Counted from the first letter of the stretch, positions 44,776 to 53,495 are shown. The stretch is DNA of 64,000 nucleotides from Gemmatimonadetes bacterium SCN 70-22 (GCA_001724275.1 MEDZ01000006.1:1-64000); one strand, 5' to 3'. The notes: generated by a model from the sequence alone, not told the origin. Translations and numbers: made by a program.

Positions 44776-45792
44776 ATGGTGGAGCGCTGGCTCGGCGAGT
44801 ACAAGCGAGAGACCATCGACGCCCTGCTGACCTACCTGCCCAATACCGAGCCGAGGCGGTATCTGTACGATTTGGTGCCGCAGTATCCCCTGCGGGCGGG
44901 GAAGGGGCTACGCCCCGGACTGTGCATGGCCACCTGTGCCGCCTTTGGCGGGAGGCGAGCATCCGCGCTCAACTCCGCCGTCGCGCTGGAGCTCTTCCAC
45001 AACGCCTTTCTCGTGCACGACGACGTGGAAGACGGCAGCCTGAATCGGCGCGGACTGCCCACGCTGGCCGCCGAGCACGGCCTTGCGATCGCCGTGAACG
45101 TGGGCGATGCGATGAATGTCCTGAGTATCGAGCCTCTCATGCGGAACCTCGAGGCGCTCGGCCCAGAGGTCACCTGGAAGGTGTTCTGCGAGATCCAGCA
45201 CATGGCCCGGCAGTCGGTGGAAGGACAGGCGATGGAGCTGGGTTGGGTGCGCGACAACGTCGTGGACCTGGCAGACGCCGACTACCTGCGCATGACCCTC
45301 AAGAAGACGTGCTGGTACACCTGCATTCACCCGTGCCGTATCGGCGCGATCGTCGCGAGCCGTGGGGCGATCGATGCGGACCGGTTCAACCGATTCGGCT
45401 ACTTCATGGGGGCGGCCTTCCAGATCCAGGATGACGTGCTCAACCTGGTGGCCGACGAGGCGAAGTATGGGAAGGAGATCAACGGCGACATCTGGGAAGG
45501 AAAGCGCACGCTGATGCTGATCCACCTGCTCGCCAACGCGACCAGCACGGAGCGCGAGCGGCTGCGGACCTTCCTGGCGACACCGCGCGTCGCACGCCGT
45601 GAACGCCAGGTAGCGTGGGTACGCGCGAGGATGGACGCCTACGGGAGTATTGCCCATGCGCGGGCGTGCGCGCACGAGCTCGCGGTGGCGGCGCTTTCCG
45701 AATTCCAGCTGGCATTTGCCGACGCGCCACCAACCCCCGAGAAGTCGTTCATCGAGGGGATCGTCCTCTACATGATCGAGCGCGAGCTGTAA
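44776..45792 (+). CDS. Polyprenyl (short-chain isoprenyl) diphosphate synthase
   Basis: This 338-residue all-helical enzyme condenses isopentenyl diphosphate onto an allylic primer in the cytoplasm. Both Asp-rich motifs are visible: VHDDVED (first) and FQIQDDVLNL (second, DDxxN rather than DDxxD). KGLRPGL (binding Lys/Arg) and GDIWEGKRTLMLIHLL are in place. NTEPRRYLYDLVPQYPLRAGKG is the typical start of one family branch. No aromatic residue decides chain length with confidence, so the product (C15-C20 or longer) is open. I chose ATG 44776; a GTG at 44710, one base after the previous stop, would add 22 residues and is also possible. It is the last gene of the operon and converges with the reductase gene. 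Confidence 0.88.
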   Translation: MVERWLGEYKRETIDALLTYLPNTEPRRYLYDLVPQYPLRAGKGLRPGLCMATCAAFGGRRASALNSAVALELFHNAFLVHDDVEDGSLNRRGLPTLAAEHGLAIAVNVGDAMNVLSIEPLMRNLEALGPEVTWKVFCEIQHMARQSVEGQAMELGWVRDNVVDLADADYLRMTLKKTCWYTCIHPCRIGAIVASRGAIDADRFNRFGYFMGAAFQIQDDVLNLVADEAKYGKEINGDIWEGKRTLMLIHLLANATSTERERLRTFLATPRVARRERQVAWVRARMDAYGSIAHARACAHELAVAALSEFQLAFADAPPTPEKSFIEGIVLYMIEREL

Positions 45793-45823
45793 CCCGGACT
45801 TTCGCGACAGCGCTGCGGCGCAG

Positions 45824-47386
45824 TCACGATGGCGGTGCGGGAAGGGTGAGACGCACCGCGCCTGGCGCCCCGGGGGCGGCGTGATCGCGTGGCGTCATCG
45901 CTCGCAGGTAGCTGCGAGTGGCCTCCGCCGCGAGCTCGCCGCCCTGCATCACGACAGCGGTGAGCCACGTCAGCAGCCCGGCCGGGTCGCGGGCCAGCGC
46001 CGCCGCCGCGTCGCGCACCACAGCGGCGCCCGAGCTGGTCCGGGTGAGCACTGCGCGCGGTCCCCGCAGCAGGGTCCAACCCGCGGCCAGGACGCCGGAG
46101 AAGAGGGCCTGATCGATCGTGCGCCCGATGATGTGCGGGCTGAGCGCGTGGTGAGACGGAATGAGTCCGGCCAGCACGGCGCCGCAGACGTCGGCATAGC
46201 GGGGGTCCACACGCGCGCGCGCCGCGATCACCTTGAGCAGTTGCAACCAGAGGGTGTTGAGATGCCGATTGCGGATGCACTCGACGATCAACCCGGCAAA
46301 GGCCATGTCGTAGCGCAACTCGCGGTTGACGCGGTCGGCATAGGGCTGCAGGGCGGCCGCCTCGCATGCGTCATGCGCCAGGCACGGCGCCGCGTGCTCC
46401 GCCGCCCAGCGCCCGCTGAGGAGGGCGTACTGGATCCCCTCGCCGTTGAGCGGATTGATGAAGCCCGCCGCGTCTCCGACGAGCATGATGCGGTCACCGA
46501 CGAGGGGGAGCGACGGATCGTAGGTGGACAGGGGCCAGCCGACGATCTTGCCCACGATGCGCGCCGCTCCCAGGCGCTGACGGAGCGCTGGGTCGCTCTC
46601 CACCAGGCGTAGCATCATGTCCCGCAGGTGGTCGGTCTGCGGGGGAAATGTCTCGAGGACCATCCCGACGCCCACATTGGCGATGCCCCTCCCCGTGGGA
46701 AAGAGCCAGTAGTATCCGGGGAAGCTCTCGGCCGAGAAGTAGAGATCCGACTGGTCCTCAGGGCCCGCGTCGCCCTCGTAGTAGGCGCGCACGGCGATGA
46801 TGCGCGAGGCATCCGGCGGTGGCGCGCCGCGCAGCGCGCGGGCGACCGTGGAGCTGCTGCCGTCGGCGCCAACGACCAGCCGCGCGGTGAGGGCACGTTC
46901 GCCGTCGGGCGTGCGGACGCGCACGGTGGCCACTGCGCCGCTGCTGTCCACGCCCAGCACGCTGGTGCGCTCGAGCACGCGTGCGCCGGCGTCGCGGGCC
47001 GCGCCGAGAATCCAGGCGTCGAGCTGGAGGCGGGGAATGCAGCGCCCATAGTCGGGGAGCCCGTCGAGCGCCGGCATCGGGCGGGCGATGAGGGGCTTGC
47101 CGTCGGCGTAGAGAGCGGCGCGACGGATGATGTTGGAGGCACGGTAGTCGGCGCGCGTGGTCACGCCTAACGCCGCCAGCTCCTCGAGCGCCACCGGCCC
47201 CACGAAGTCGCCGCAAACCTTGTCCCGAGGAAAGGCCTGACGGTCGAGCAGCAACACCTGCCACCCGGCGCGGGCCAGGTGTGCGGCCGCGGCCGCGCCA
47301 GACGGGCCGCCACCGACCACGATCACGTCGGAGTCGACGCGGGGCGCCAGGGTTATGCGCACCGCGCCGGCGGAGTTCGCGTGCAT
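45824..47386 (-). CDS. Geranylgeranyl-reductase-family flavoprotein
   Basis: The 520-residue FAD-dependent oxidoreductase has an N-terminal dinucleotide fold (VIVVGGGPSGAAAAAHLARAG, Gx(G)xxG). LDRQAFPRDKVCGDFVGP is the characteristic second motif of the geranylgeranyl-reductase/FixC branch, and VGDAAGFINPLNGEGIQYAL is the FAD-binding DG motif. Members reduce prenyl double bonds in lipids or quinones, or hydroxylate other substrates. An inserted and C-terminal region (about 380-520) is Ala-rich, without TM helices. Convergent to the prenyl synthase (stops at 45792 and 45824), it is not in its operon, but the pairing of a prenyl synthase with a GGR is typical of reduced-isoprenoid lipid pathways. 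ATG 47386 has AGGTGCG 4-10 bases upstream. Confidence 0.85.
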   Translation of the reverse strand: MHANSAGAVRITLAPRVDSDVIVVGGGPSGAAAAAHLARAGWQVLLLDRQAFPRDKVCGDFVGPVALEELAALGVTTRADYRASNIIRRAALYADGKPLIARPMPALDGLPDYGRCIPRLQLDAWILGAARDAGARVLERTSVLGVDSSGAVATVRVRTPDGERALTARLVVGADGSSSTVARALRGAPPPDASRIIAVRAYYEGDAGPEDQSDLYFSAESFPGYYWLFPTGRGIANVGVGMVLETFPPQTDHLRDMMLRLVESDPALRQRLGAARIVGKIVGWPLSTYDPSLPLVGDRIMLVGDAAGFINPLNGEGIQYALLSGRWAAEHAAPCLAHDACEAAALQPYADRVNRELRYDMAFAGLIVECIRNRHLNTLWLQLLKVIAARARVDPRYADVCGAVLAGLIPSHHALSPHIIGRTIDQALFSGVLAAGWTLLRGPRAVLTRTSSGAAVVRDAAAALARDPAGLLTWLTAVVMQGGELAAEATRSYLRAMTPRDHAAPGAPGAVRLTLPAPPS

Positions 47387-47602
47387 GAACGCACCTCGAG
47401 TCCAGTGAAGACCGCGCCTGCGGTTGCAGCACCCGAGGCGAGTTTAATGATGGCGTGCCCCGGCCGTCCAGCGTGGCCCGCCGGCACGCGGTGCCCGCGG
47501 CCCACACCCGGGTGGCGTCGAACTCGACCATTGCACGGAGCGAGACCACCCTGAGGGCGGTGCGGCGCCATGACGAGATCCCGCGTCACGGCCGGGTGCG
47601 TC

Positions 47603-48094
47603 CTACCGCGTCACGGCAATCGCCTCGATCTCGATCATCCAGTCCGGGCGCGCGAGGCGCGAGACCTGGACGAAAGTGCTGGCAGGCGTGTGCGTGGCGG
47701 AGATGTATCGCGACCGCACGTCGCGCACGACGGCGATTTGCGTGGCATCGGTGACGTAGTAGTTGGCCTTGACCACGTCGGCAAAGGTGGCCCCTCCGGC
47801 GGCGAGGGCGCGCCGGAGGTTCTCGAAGACCTGCTCGGCCTGGGCGCGAAGGTCGCCCGCCCCCACCAGCGTCCCGGTGGAATCCATCGACACCTGCCCG
47901 GAGATGTACAGGGTGCGCCCCCCGGTCGCCTCGACCACGTGGGTGTAGCCGCTGGGGGTGAAAAGTGTGGCGGGGTTGAGGCGGCGGATGACCGGGGAGC
48001 GTTGCGCCTGGGGGATCGTCGGTTGCGCGCGGCCGGTCGAGACGACGACGCAGGAGGCAGCGAGCGTGATCAGGATGCGCGTGATGTGTGACAT
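47603..48094 (-). CDS. Exported RidA-family protein
   Basis: The 163-residue protein starts with a signal peptide (MSHITRILITLAASCVVVSTGRA) followed by a RidA/YjgF domain. VVEATGGRTLYISGQVSMDS, DLRAQAEQVFENLRRALAAGGATFADVVK and the final DWMIEIEAIAVTR, with the conserved E-x-E-A-V/I-A, are family hallmarks. Cytosolic RidA hydrolyses reactive imines, and its active-site Arg is normally in the TR(S/P)R region. Here SRYISATHTPASTFVQVSRLARPDW contains Arg at the corresponding place. Secretion is unusual, though exported members occur in several phyla. It stands alone between the GGR gene and a DUF2238 remnant. Confidence 0.85.
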   Translation of the reverse strand: MSHITRILITLAASCVVVSTGRAQPTIPQAQRSPVIRRLNPATLFTPSGYTHVVEATGGRTLYISGQVSMDSTGTLVGAGDLRAQAEQVFENLRRALAAGGATFADVVKANYYVTDATQIAVVRDVRSRYISATHTPASTFVQVSRLARPDWMIEIEAIAVTR

Positions 48095-48203
48095 GGGACG
48101 GAGGTGGTGTGGTCGGCGGGTGCGTCGAGGGACAAGGACAGTGCGCGCACGGCGCGCCGCGCGCGAGGGGCTGGCTCGCGGCGGCCATGTGAAGGGGAGG
48201 AAG

Positions 48204-48416
48204 ATGCTCGCGTTCGTCTGCCTCTCGATCGCGATGGCGATCAGCGCCTGCTACGAGCTGGTGGAGTGGGGGGCGGCGGCGGCGTCGGGGCAGGGGGCCG
48301 AGGAGTTCCTGGGGACCCAGGGCTACGTATGGGACACGCAGTCGGAGATGTGGTACGCGCTACTCGGCGCCAGCGCCTCACTGATCCTTAGTGGAGGAGG
48401 AGGTCGCCGCCGGTGA
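48204..48416 (+). pseudogene. DUF2238 (YjdF-like) C-terminal fragment
   Basis: Seventy residues with two hydrophobic helices contain AISACYELVEWGAAAASGQGAEEFLGTQG and VWDTQSEMWYALLGASASLIL. This is the C-terminal signature of the DUF2238/YjdF membrane family (YELIEW...FLGTQGDVWDTQWDM). The full family has about 200 residues and six TM helices. Upstream in-frame sequence is Arg-rich and lacks the N-terminal helices, so the gene is truncated at its 5' end. GGGAGG precedes ATG 48204, so it might still be translated. It is divergent from the RidA gene. Confidence 0.6.
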
Positions 48417-48475
48417 CAGCGATGGTCACCCTGGGGAGACGCCGGTCGACGCACGATCGCGTGTGCGCACCGAGC

Positions 48476-48748
48476 TCAGCGCAGGAAGCGCCGCGCCACC
48501 TGCTCCAGACGCTCGTCCTTCGCGCGCTCCGCCTCGGCGAGCACCTCTTCCACGTACGGCCTCAGCGCTGGCTCCCCCCACAGATAGCCAGTCGCGCGCT
48601 CGGCGAGCTGGGTCTCGTTCACGCGCGCTGCCTCGAGGAGGGCACGGGCGGCCGCGCGGTCGAATCCCGGGGCGTCCCGATCGGGTAAGTCGTAGTGGCG
48701 GCGGGGCATCTCCCCTTCCGCGTCGTCTCTCAAGAATGCTCGTGACAT
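48476..48748 (-). CDS. Small conserved hypothetical protein
   Basis: This 90-residue soluble, acidic/basic-patterned protein opens MSRAFLRDDAEGEMPRRHYD, continuing LPDRDAPGFDRAAARALLEAAR. That pattern recurs in short proteins encoded near GreA-like genes in several phyla; recognition is by pattern only. The middle and end form helices rich in Ala, Glu and Arg. There is no signal peptide or Cys. It ends 59 bp from the DUF2238 fragment's stop (convergent). The function is unknown. Confidence 0.6.
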   Translation of the reverse strand: MSRAFLRDDAEGEMPRRHYDLPDRDAPGFDRAAARALLEAARVNETQLAERATGYLWGEPALRPYVEEVLAEAERAKDERLEQVARRFLR

Positions 48749-49048
48749 GCATGCCCTCCCATCAGACTCCTCAGTGACGCGTACCGAGGGAATGCCGACA
48801 AGTTACTGCCTCCCCCCCGCGCCTGGGGGCGGACTTCGACGTCGTGGGCCATCGGGGGGCATCGCGCGGCCGGTGCAGACACGAGGAAGGGTCGACACTC
48901 CCGTCCACGGCCCCTTCCGTCCGCCAAATCCCTACTTCCTCCCCCGCCTATCCCCTCCACCACAAGACACCCCCCATCACCTAGCGTAGAAGTGTAGACA
49001 CCACCGGACCGTCGTTGGCCCGGCCAGCACACCTTGCAGCGAGGCTCC
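48749..49048. other. Leader region before the V/A-ATPase operon
   Basis: No gene is visible. It is GC-rich with C-tracts (for example around 48800-48815). The shortest AT-rich spot, CTAGCGTAGAAGTGTAGAC near 48980, lies at a suitable distance to serve the ATPase operon as a promoter. GAGG precedes the first ATG. Confidence 0.35.
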
Positions 49049-49432
49049 ATGGGTAGTCGGCTCGGTCCACACGTCCCAGGCGGAAGCCAGGACGGGAGTG
49101 CGCTCGAGGCGCTCCTGTCTGCGGAGCGAGCGATCGCCGAGCGCCTCGCCCAGGCCGAGGCCGAGAGCGCCCGCATCGTCGGCGAGGCGCGCGCCCGCCT
49201 CGAGCAGCAGCGCTCGGAGGCCCGCGCCGCCCTGCAGGACGAACTCGGCGCTGCCGACCGCGCCCAGCGCGCCGCCGCTGCACGTGACGAGTCTGCCGCC
49301 GCCGAGCACGACGCTCGCGAACGGCACCGGCTCGACAGCGTCACCGACGCCGAGCTGCTTGCCCTCGCCGATACGGCCCTGGCCCTCGTGCTGGGGCTGC
49401 AGCGCGACGCGACGATGGGGCGCGCGCCATGA
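49049..49432 (+). CDS. V/A-type ATPase peripheral-stalk subunit (G/H)
   Basis: This is a 127-residue helical protein with a continuous Ala/Glu/Arg coiled coil from about 20 to 95 (LLSAERAIAERLAQAEAESA, EQQRSEARAALQDELGAADR). The composition and length match the subunit G/H (AtpH/VatG) that runs along the outside of V-type ATPases with subunit E. The ATG at 49049 with GAGG 4 bases upstream is preferred to 49034. Its stop overlaps the subunit I start by 4 bp (ATGA). It opens a complete nine-gene operon. Confidence 0.75.
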   Translation: MGSRLGPHVPGGSQDGSALEALLSAERAIAERLAQAEAESARIVGEARARLEQQRSEARAALQDELGAADRAQRAAAARDESAAAEHDARERHRLDSVTDAELLALADTALALVLGLQRDATMGRAP

Positions 49433-51312
49433 TCATTCCCATGGCCAAGGTCCGCGTCCTCGGGCCGCGCGAACAGCTCGACGACACGCTGCGTGTGCTG
49501 CAGGACTTCGGGCTCCTTCACCTCAACGATGCATCGGGGCATGGGGGGCTCGTGGCCCCCTCGTCCGACCCGCGCGCTGTGCGCCACCGGCGACAGCTGG
49601 CCCACGCGATCGAGGACATCGACCAGGCCCTGGCGATCCTCGGCGTACGACCGTTGCCGCTGGCGGTTGGGCCGGCGAATGCGGGCATGCTGCCTCGCTG
49701 CGTCGCACTGGCTCGGCGCGCGCGACGGCAGGCGCAGCGAAACGCGGCGCGCGAGGCGCACCTGAACGAGGAGCGCGCGCTCATCGAGCGCTATCGCGAC
49801 TTCTTCCAGGCGGTGCTCCCCACGGTGCGCCGGCTCGCCGACACTCCGCGCCTGACGAGCTACGCGGTGATCGTCCCGGCGGCCCAGGCCGGGCGGCTGG
49901 CCGAGGCCGAGGCATCGCTTCGCGAGGAGATCGGCCCCGCGTTCGCGCTCACCGCGCGTCCCCTGGCCGGGGGTGACGTGGCGGTGCTCCTCGTCCTCCC
50001 GCGCGAGTTCGCCAGTCGCCTCGAGGCGCGGCTCTCCGAGGCACGCGTGCCCGAGGTGCCGCTGCCCGGCGAATACGCCGGGCTCCCGCTCGAGCAGGCG
50101 ATTCCGCGCATGATGGAGCGCCTGGCCGTGATTCCGGCGGAGTTGCAGGAGTGCGCACGCGAGCGAAGGGAGCTCTGGACGCGTCATGGCAAGGCGCTCA
50201 CCGAGGCCTCGGCGGCGATGCACGACGTGCTCGCCCGCGACGAGGCCCGCGCGCGCGTCGGCGTGACGGCGCACGCCTTTGCGCTGGAAGGGTGGCTACC
50301 GGAGCGCAACATCAGCGAGCTCTCCACGCGGTTGCGACCGGCGGGGAGCGAGCCGGTCGTGGTGGAGCAGGTGGGGCGCGAGGAATGGCGCGCCGAAGAT
50401 GCGCCGGTCGTGCTCAACAACCCGCGCTTCTTCCGCCCCTTCGAGTCGATCGTCAAGCTCCTCCCCCTACCGCGCTACGGCACCATCGACCCGACGCCGT
50501 TCGTCGCCGTCTTCTTTCCCATGATCTTCGGGATGATGCTGGGTGACGTCGGCTATGCCCTCGTCCTCGCGATCATCGGCGTGATCCTGCATCGCGGGTC
50601 GCGGCCCGACACGCTGGCGCGCACCGTCGCCGGGATCGCCGGCCCGTGCGCGGCCTTCAGCGCGATCTTCGGCGTGCTGTACGGTGAATTCTTCGGCACC
50701 CTGGGGCGCCACCTGTTCGGCATGCGCGCCCTGGCCATCGATCGCGAGGAATCGGTGACGGCCGCCCTCATCATCGCCGTGGCGCTGGGCGCCGTGCACG
50801 TCCTGCTGGGCCTCGTGCTCGGGGTCGTCAGCGCGTGGCGCCACGAACGACGGCACGCGCTGGGGAGCGGGGTCTCGGCCCTGATGGTCGTCCTGATCGT
50901 CCTGGTCCTTCTCGCCGCCTTCGAGGTGCTCCCGAAGGCGCTCTTCTCGCCGATGGTGATCGCCCTCCTCGTGGCCTTTCCGATCCTGGTGCTGCTGGAG
51001 GGGTTCATCGCCCCCATCGAACTGCTCGCCACGTTAGGCAACATCCTCTCGTATGCGCGCATCATGGCCATCGGCACGGCGTCGGTGATGCTCGCCGTGG
51101 TCGCCAACCAGATGGTCGGGGCGTTGGGGAGCACCGTCGTGGGGGTGATGTTCGCCCTCCTGTTCCACCTGGTGAACTTCGCCATCGGGGTCTTCAGCCC
51201 CAGCATCCACGCCATGCGCCTCCATTTCGTGGAGTTCTTCGGAAAGTTCTACAGCCCGGGGGGGCATGCCTACGAGCCGTTCTCGCACTGGCGCCCCACC
51301 TCGGGACATTGA
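49429..51312 (+). CDS. ntpI: V/A-type ATPase subunit I (a)
   Basis: This 627-residue stator subunit carries the ion channel half-sites. Residues 1-330 are the cytoplasmic part (VRVLGPREQLDDTLRVLQDFGLLHL, coiled-coil segments). Residues about 345-620 hold seven to eight TM helices: TPFVAVFFPMIFGMMLGDVGYALVL, ALIIAVALGAVHVLLGLVLG, LLATLGNILSYARIMAIGTASVML and HLVNFAIGVFSPSIHAMRLHFVEFFGKFY. The last carries the essential Arg (MRLHFVEF) expected of the a subunit. It starts at ATG 49429 overlapping the G/H stop. The length and architecture agree with archaeal-type I subunits, supporting an A/V-type enzyme and not an F-type one. Confidence 0.92.
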   Translation: MIIPMAKVRVLGPREQLDDTLRVLQDFGLLHLNDASGHGGLVAPSSDPRAVRHRRQLAHAIEDIDQALAILGVRPLPLAVGPANAGMLPRCVALARRARRQAQRNAAREAHLNEERALIERYRDFFQAVLPTVRRLADTPRLTSYAVIVPAAQAGRLAEAEASLREEIGPAFALTARPLAGGDVAVLLVLPREFASRLEARLSEARVPEVPLPGEYAGLPLEQAIPRMMERLAVIPAELQECARERRELWTRHGKALTEASAAMHDVLARDEARARVGVTAHAFALEGWLPERNISELSTRLRPAGSEPVVVEQVGREEWRAEDAPVVLNNPRFFRPFESIVKLLPLPRYGTIDPTPFVAVFFPMIFGMMLGDVGYALVLAIIGVILHRGSRPDTLARTVAGIAGPCAAFSAIFGVLYGEFFGTLGRHLFGMRALAIDREESVTAALIIAVALGAVHVLLGLVLGVVSAWRHERRHALGSGVSALMVVLIVLVLLAAFEVLPKALFSPMVIALLVAFPILVLLEGFIAPIELLATLGNILSYARIMAIGTASVMLAVVANQMVGALGSTVVGVMFALLFHLVNFAIGVFSPSIHAMRLHFVEFFGKFYSPGGHAYEPFSHWRPTSGH

Positions 51313-51347
51313 CGCCCCACGCAGGAACCACCTCAGGGAGGAACTGA

Positions 51348-51572
51348 ATGGACACGATGTGGATCGCCATCAGCGCCGCGGCCGTGCTCGGCATCTCAGC
51401 CGTGGCCACGGCATGGGCCCAATCGAAGATCGGCGCCGCCGGGGCCGCGACCCTCGCCGAAAAGCCGGAACTGAGCGGCACCATCATCATTCTCGTGGCC
51501 ATTCCCGAAACCATGGTGATCCTCGGCTTCGTGGTGGCCGTGCTCATCATCCTGCGCGGCGGCGGGGGGTGA
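51348..51572 (+). CDS. ntpK: V/A-type ATPase subunit K (c, proteolipid)
   Basis: This 74-residue two-helix proteolipid is the rotor ring subunit. Helix 1 spans about 4-27 and helix 2 about 44-69, joined by the polar loop around LAEKPE. The ion-binding carboxylate is Glu54 in IPETMVILG. The single-hairpin size equals the bacterial F-type and small A-type c subunit, unlike the double hairpin (about 150 residues) of Enterococcus NtpK. AGGGAGG lies before ATG 51348. Glu54-Thr55 with Gln25 in helix 1 is suggestive of Na+ coordination but the equivalence of positions was not tested, so H+ or Na+ is open. Confidence 0.9.
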   Translation: MDTMWIAISAAAVLGISAVATAWAQSKIGAAGAATLAEKPELSGTIIILVAIPETMVILGFVVAVLIILRGGGG

Positions 51573-51583
51573 GGGAGACCCAC

Positions 51584-52168
51584 ATGAGCGCCACACCCCT
51601 CACCGAGCAGCTGTTCCGTGACGCCGACGCCGAGGTGGCGCGGCGCCTCGCCGCGGCGCGCGCCGAGGCCGCCCGCCTCGAAGCGGAAGGCGCCGCCGCG
51701 CTCGACGCCGAGCGGCGCGAGGCCCTCGCGCGCCGCGCCAGGGCGTTAGGCGCTGAACTGGACGGCGAGCGCGCGGCGCGGGACCGCCGTCGCCACTTCG
51801 ACCTCCTGTCGGCGCAGCGCCGCCTGGTCGAGCGCGCCCTCGAGGTGGCCATGCGGCGCGCGCCGGAGCTCGTCGTACGCGACGACGTGGCCGAGGCGCT
51901 GCGACAGATGCTCCGCCGCGCGCTGGCGTACCTGCCCGAGGGTGATGGCGCCGTCCGGTGCCATCCGCTCGTGCTGTCGGCGTTGCACGGGACGGACGAT
52001 CTCCGCGGCGCGACGATCGGGGGCGACGAGGCGCTCGCCTTCGGCTTTGTCGCCGAGTCGCGCGACCGGCGCGTGCGCATCGACGCCACGCTCGAGACCC
52101 TGGTGGCGCGCGAGCGGGAGGCGCTGTCGATCGCGCTCGTCAGGCGCCACGCGGAGGGGCGGCCGTGA
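51584..52168 (+). CDS. ntpE: V/A-type ATPase subunit E
   Basis: The 194-residue peripheral-stalk protein has a helical N-terminal half rich in Ala, Arg and Glu (DAEVARRLAAARAEAARLEA) that pairs with subunit G/H. The C-terminal domain (DAVRCHPLVLSALHG-like region around residues 120-190, ending VDATLETLVARERE-type) fits the globular end that caps the A3B3 head. The match is by context and shape; E subunits vary. Start ATG 51584 is 12 bp after the K stop, with GAGGGAGA upstream. Its stop overlaps the GTG of subunit C. Confidence 0.8.
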   Translation: MSATPLTEQLFRDADAEVARRLAAARAEAARLEAEGAAALDAERREALARRARALGAELDGERAARDRRRHFDLLSAQRRLVERALEVAMRRAPELVVRDDVAEALRQMLRRALAYLPEGDGAVRCHPLVLSALHGTDDLRGATIGGDEALAFGFVAESRDRRVRIDATLETLVAREREALSIALVRRHAEGRP

Positions 52169-53169
52169 GCGACTGGGGCGACCTCGTGGCCCGCGTGCGC
52201 GGGCTCTCCACGCACCTGCTGGGCGCCGGGCAACTGCGCGCCATCGCCGGCAGCGGTGGGCTGGCCCAGCTCTCGGCGGCGATCGCCCAGGCCGGCGTGA
52301 TCCCGGCGCCGCTCGAGCGGGCGGGGGTCCGCCTGCTGGAGCAGGGCATTCGCCGGCACGCCGCCCGCCAGCTGCACCTCGTGTGGCGGTGGGCGGGCGA
52401 CCGGACGTCCCGGCTGGCGCCGCTCGTGGAGGACGAGGATCGCCGCAGCATCCGGGCGATGCTGCGGGGCGCCGCGTCGGGCACCCCGCCCGAGGCGCGG
52501 CTGGCCGGCCTGGTCGCGACGCCGTCGCTCCCCGAGCGCGCGCTGCTCGAGCTGGCGCGGCGGGGCGACGTGGCGTCGGTCGCATCACAGCTGGCGGCGA
52601 TGGGATGTCCGTACGCGAGTGCGATCCTCGAGGAGGCGTCCCGGCAGTATCCCGACCTGTTGCGGCTGGAGTGCGCCCTCAACACCAGGTTCGCGGCGCG
52701 CGCCACGGCGGCCGCGGCACGCGCCGACGCCCCCATGCGTGCGCACGTGTCGAGCGTCCTCGACGTCGAGAACTGCTGGACGGCGCGCCTCCTGCCGGTG
52801 AACGGGTCGCCGGCCGACGTGGCCGACTACTTCGTCGAGGGAGGGGCGGAGCTGTCGCGCGATCGCTGGTTGGCCGCCGCGACCGCCCCGACCGTCGTGG
52901 CCCGCGAGGCGATCCTGCAGCAGACGGCCGCATCGCCGTGGCTGCGGGCCGCGGCGGCGGGCACGGCGCGTGTCGAGGACGCGGTGTTGCAGGCGACGAT
53001 CGCCCACCAGCACGGGCTCGCCCGACAGGACCCGCTCGGCACGGCGCCGATCATCGAGTACGTGCTGCGCCTTCGCGCGGAAGTGCGGGCGCTGCAGCGG
53101 ATGGCGTGGAGCGTGTCGCTGCGGGTGCCGGCGGCGGCGATCGCCCAGGCGCTGGAGCCGGTTCCATGA
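52165..53169 (+). CDS. ntpC: V/A-type ATPase subunit C (d, AC39)
   Basis: The 334-residue helical protein is the central-stalk connector that sits on the K ring and holds the D/F axle. It is all-helical (ARVRGLSTHLLGAGQLRAIA, SVLDVENCWTARLLPVN, DPLGTAPIIEYVLRLRAEVRAL). The last stretch matches the AC39 pattern of a final helix (IIEYVLRLRAEVRALQR). GTG 52165 overlaps the E stop by 4 bp (GTGA). The family assignment rests on shape, length and operon position between E and F. It is acidic-basic balanced without signal or TM. Confidence 0.85.
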   Translation: MSDWGDLVARVRGLSTHLLGAGQLRAIAGSGGLAQLSAAIAQAGVIPAPLERAGVRLLEQGIRRHAARQLHLVWRWAGDRTSRLAPLVEDEDRRSIRAMLRGAASGTPPEARLAGLVATPSLPERALLELARRGDVASVASQLAAMGCPYASAILEEASRQYPDLLRLECALNTRFAARATAAAARADAPMRAHVSSVLDVENCWTARLLPVNGSPADVADYFVEGGAELSRDRWLAAATAPTVVAREAILQQTAASPWLRAAAAGTARVEDAVLQATIAHQHGLARQDPLGTAPIIEYVLRLRAEVRALQRMAWSVSLRVPAAAIAQALEPVP

Positions 53170-53495
53170 GGGGGACCGTTCATGCCGTCGCCTCGCCCGC
53201 CGTGGCGACGGGCTTTCGCCTGGCGGGGGTTCCCGCGACCGAGGCCGAGGACGGGGTTGCGGCCACGGCGGTGCTTCAGCGGCTGGCCGCGATGCACGAC
53301 TGTGGCATCCTGCTGGTGGAGCAGTCGCTCCTGGCGGGGATTCCCGACGAGGCGCGCGCGGGGCTGGAGCGCAGCGCCGTCCCCCTCGTCGTCCCCGTCC
53401 CCGCGCCGTCGTGGGGTGAGGAGGCGCGCGGCGGCGAGGACTACATCCTCGCGCTGCTGCAGCGCGCCATCGGCTACCGCGTGAGGCTCCAATGA
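53166..53495 (+). CDS. ntpF: V/A-type ATPase subunit F
   Basis: The 109-residue protein has a small alpha/beta fold of the kind used by subunit F (ATGFRLAGVPATEAEDGVAA with the G-F-x-LAG motif, then MHDCGILLVEQSLLAGIPDE). VPLVVPVPAP is the typical strand next to the rotor contact. Subunit F couples to the axle subunit D at the base of the head. Its ATG at 53166 overlaps the C stop by 4 bp, and its stop overlaps the A start. Confidence 0.88.
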   Translation: MRGTVHAVASPAVATGFRLAGVPATEAEDGVAATAVLQRLAAMHDCGILLVEQSLLAGIPDEARAGLERSAVPLVVPVPAPSWGEEARGGEDYILALLQRAIGYRVRLQ

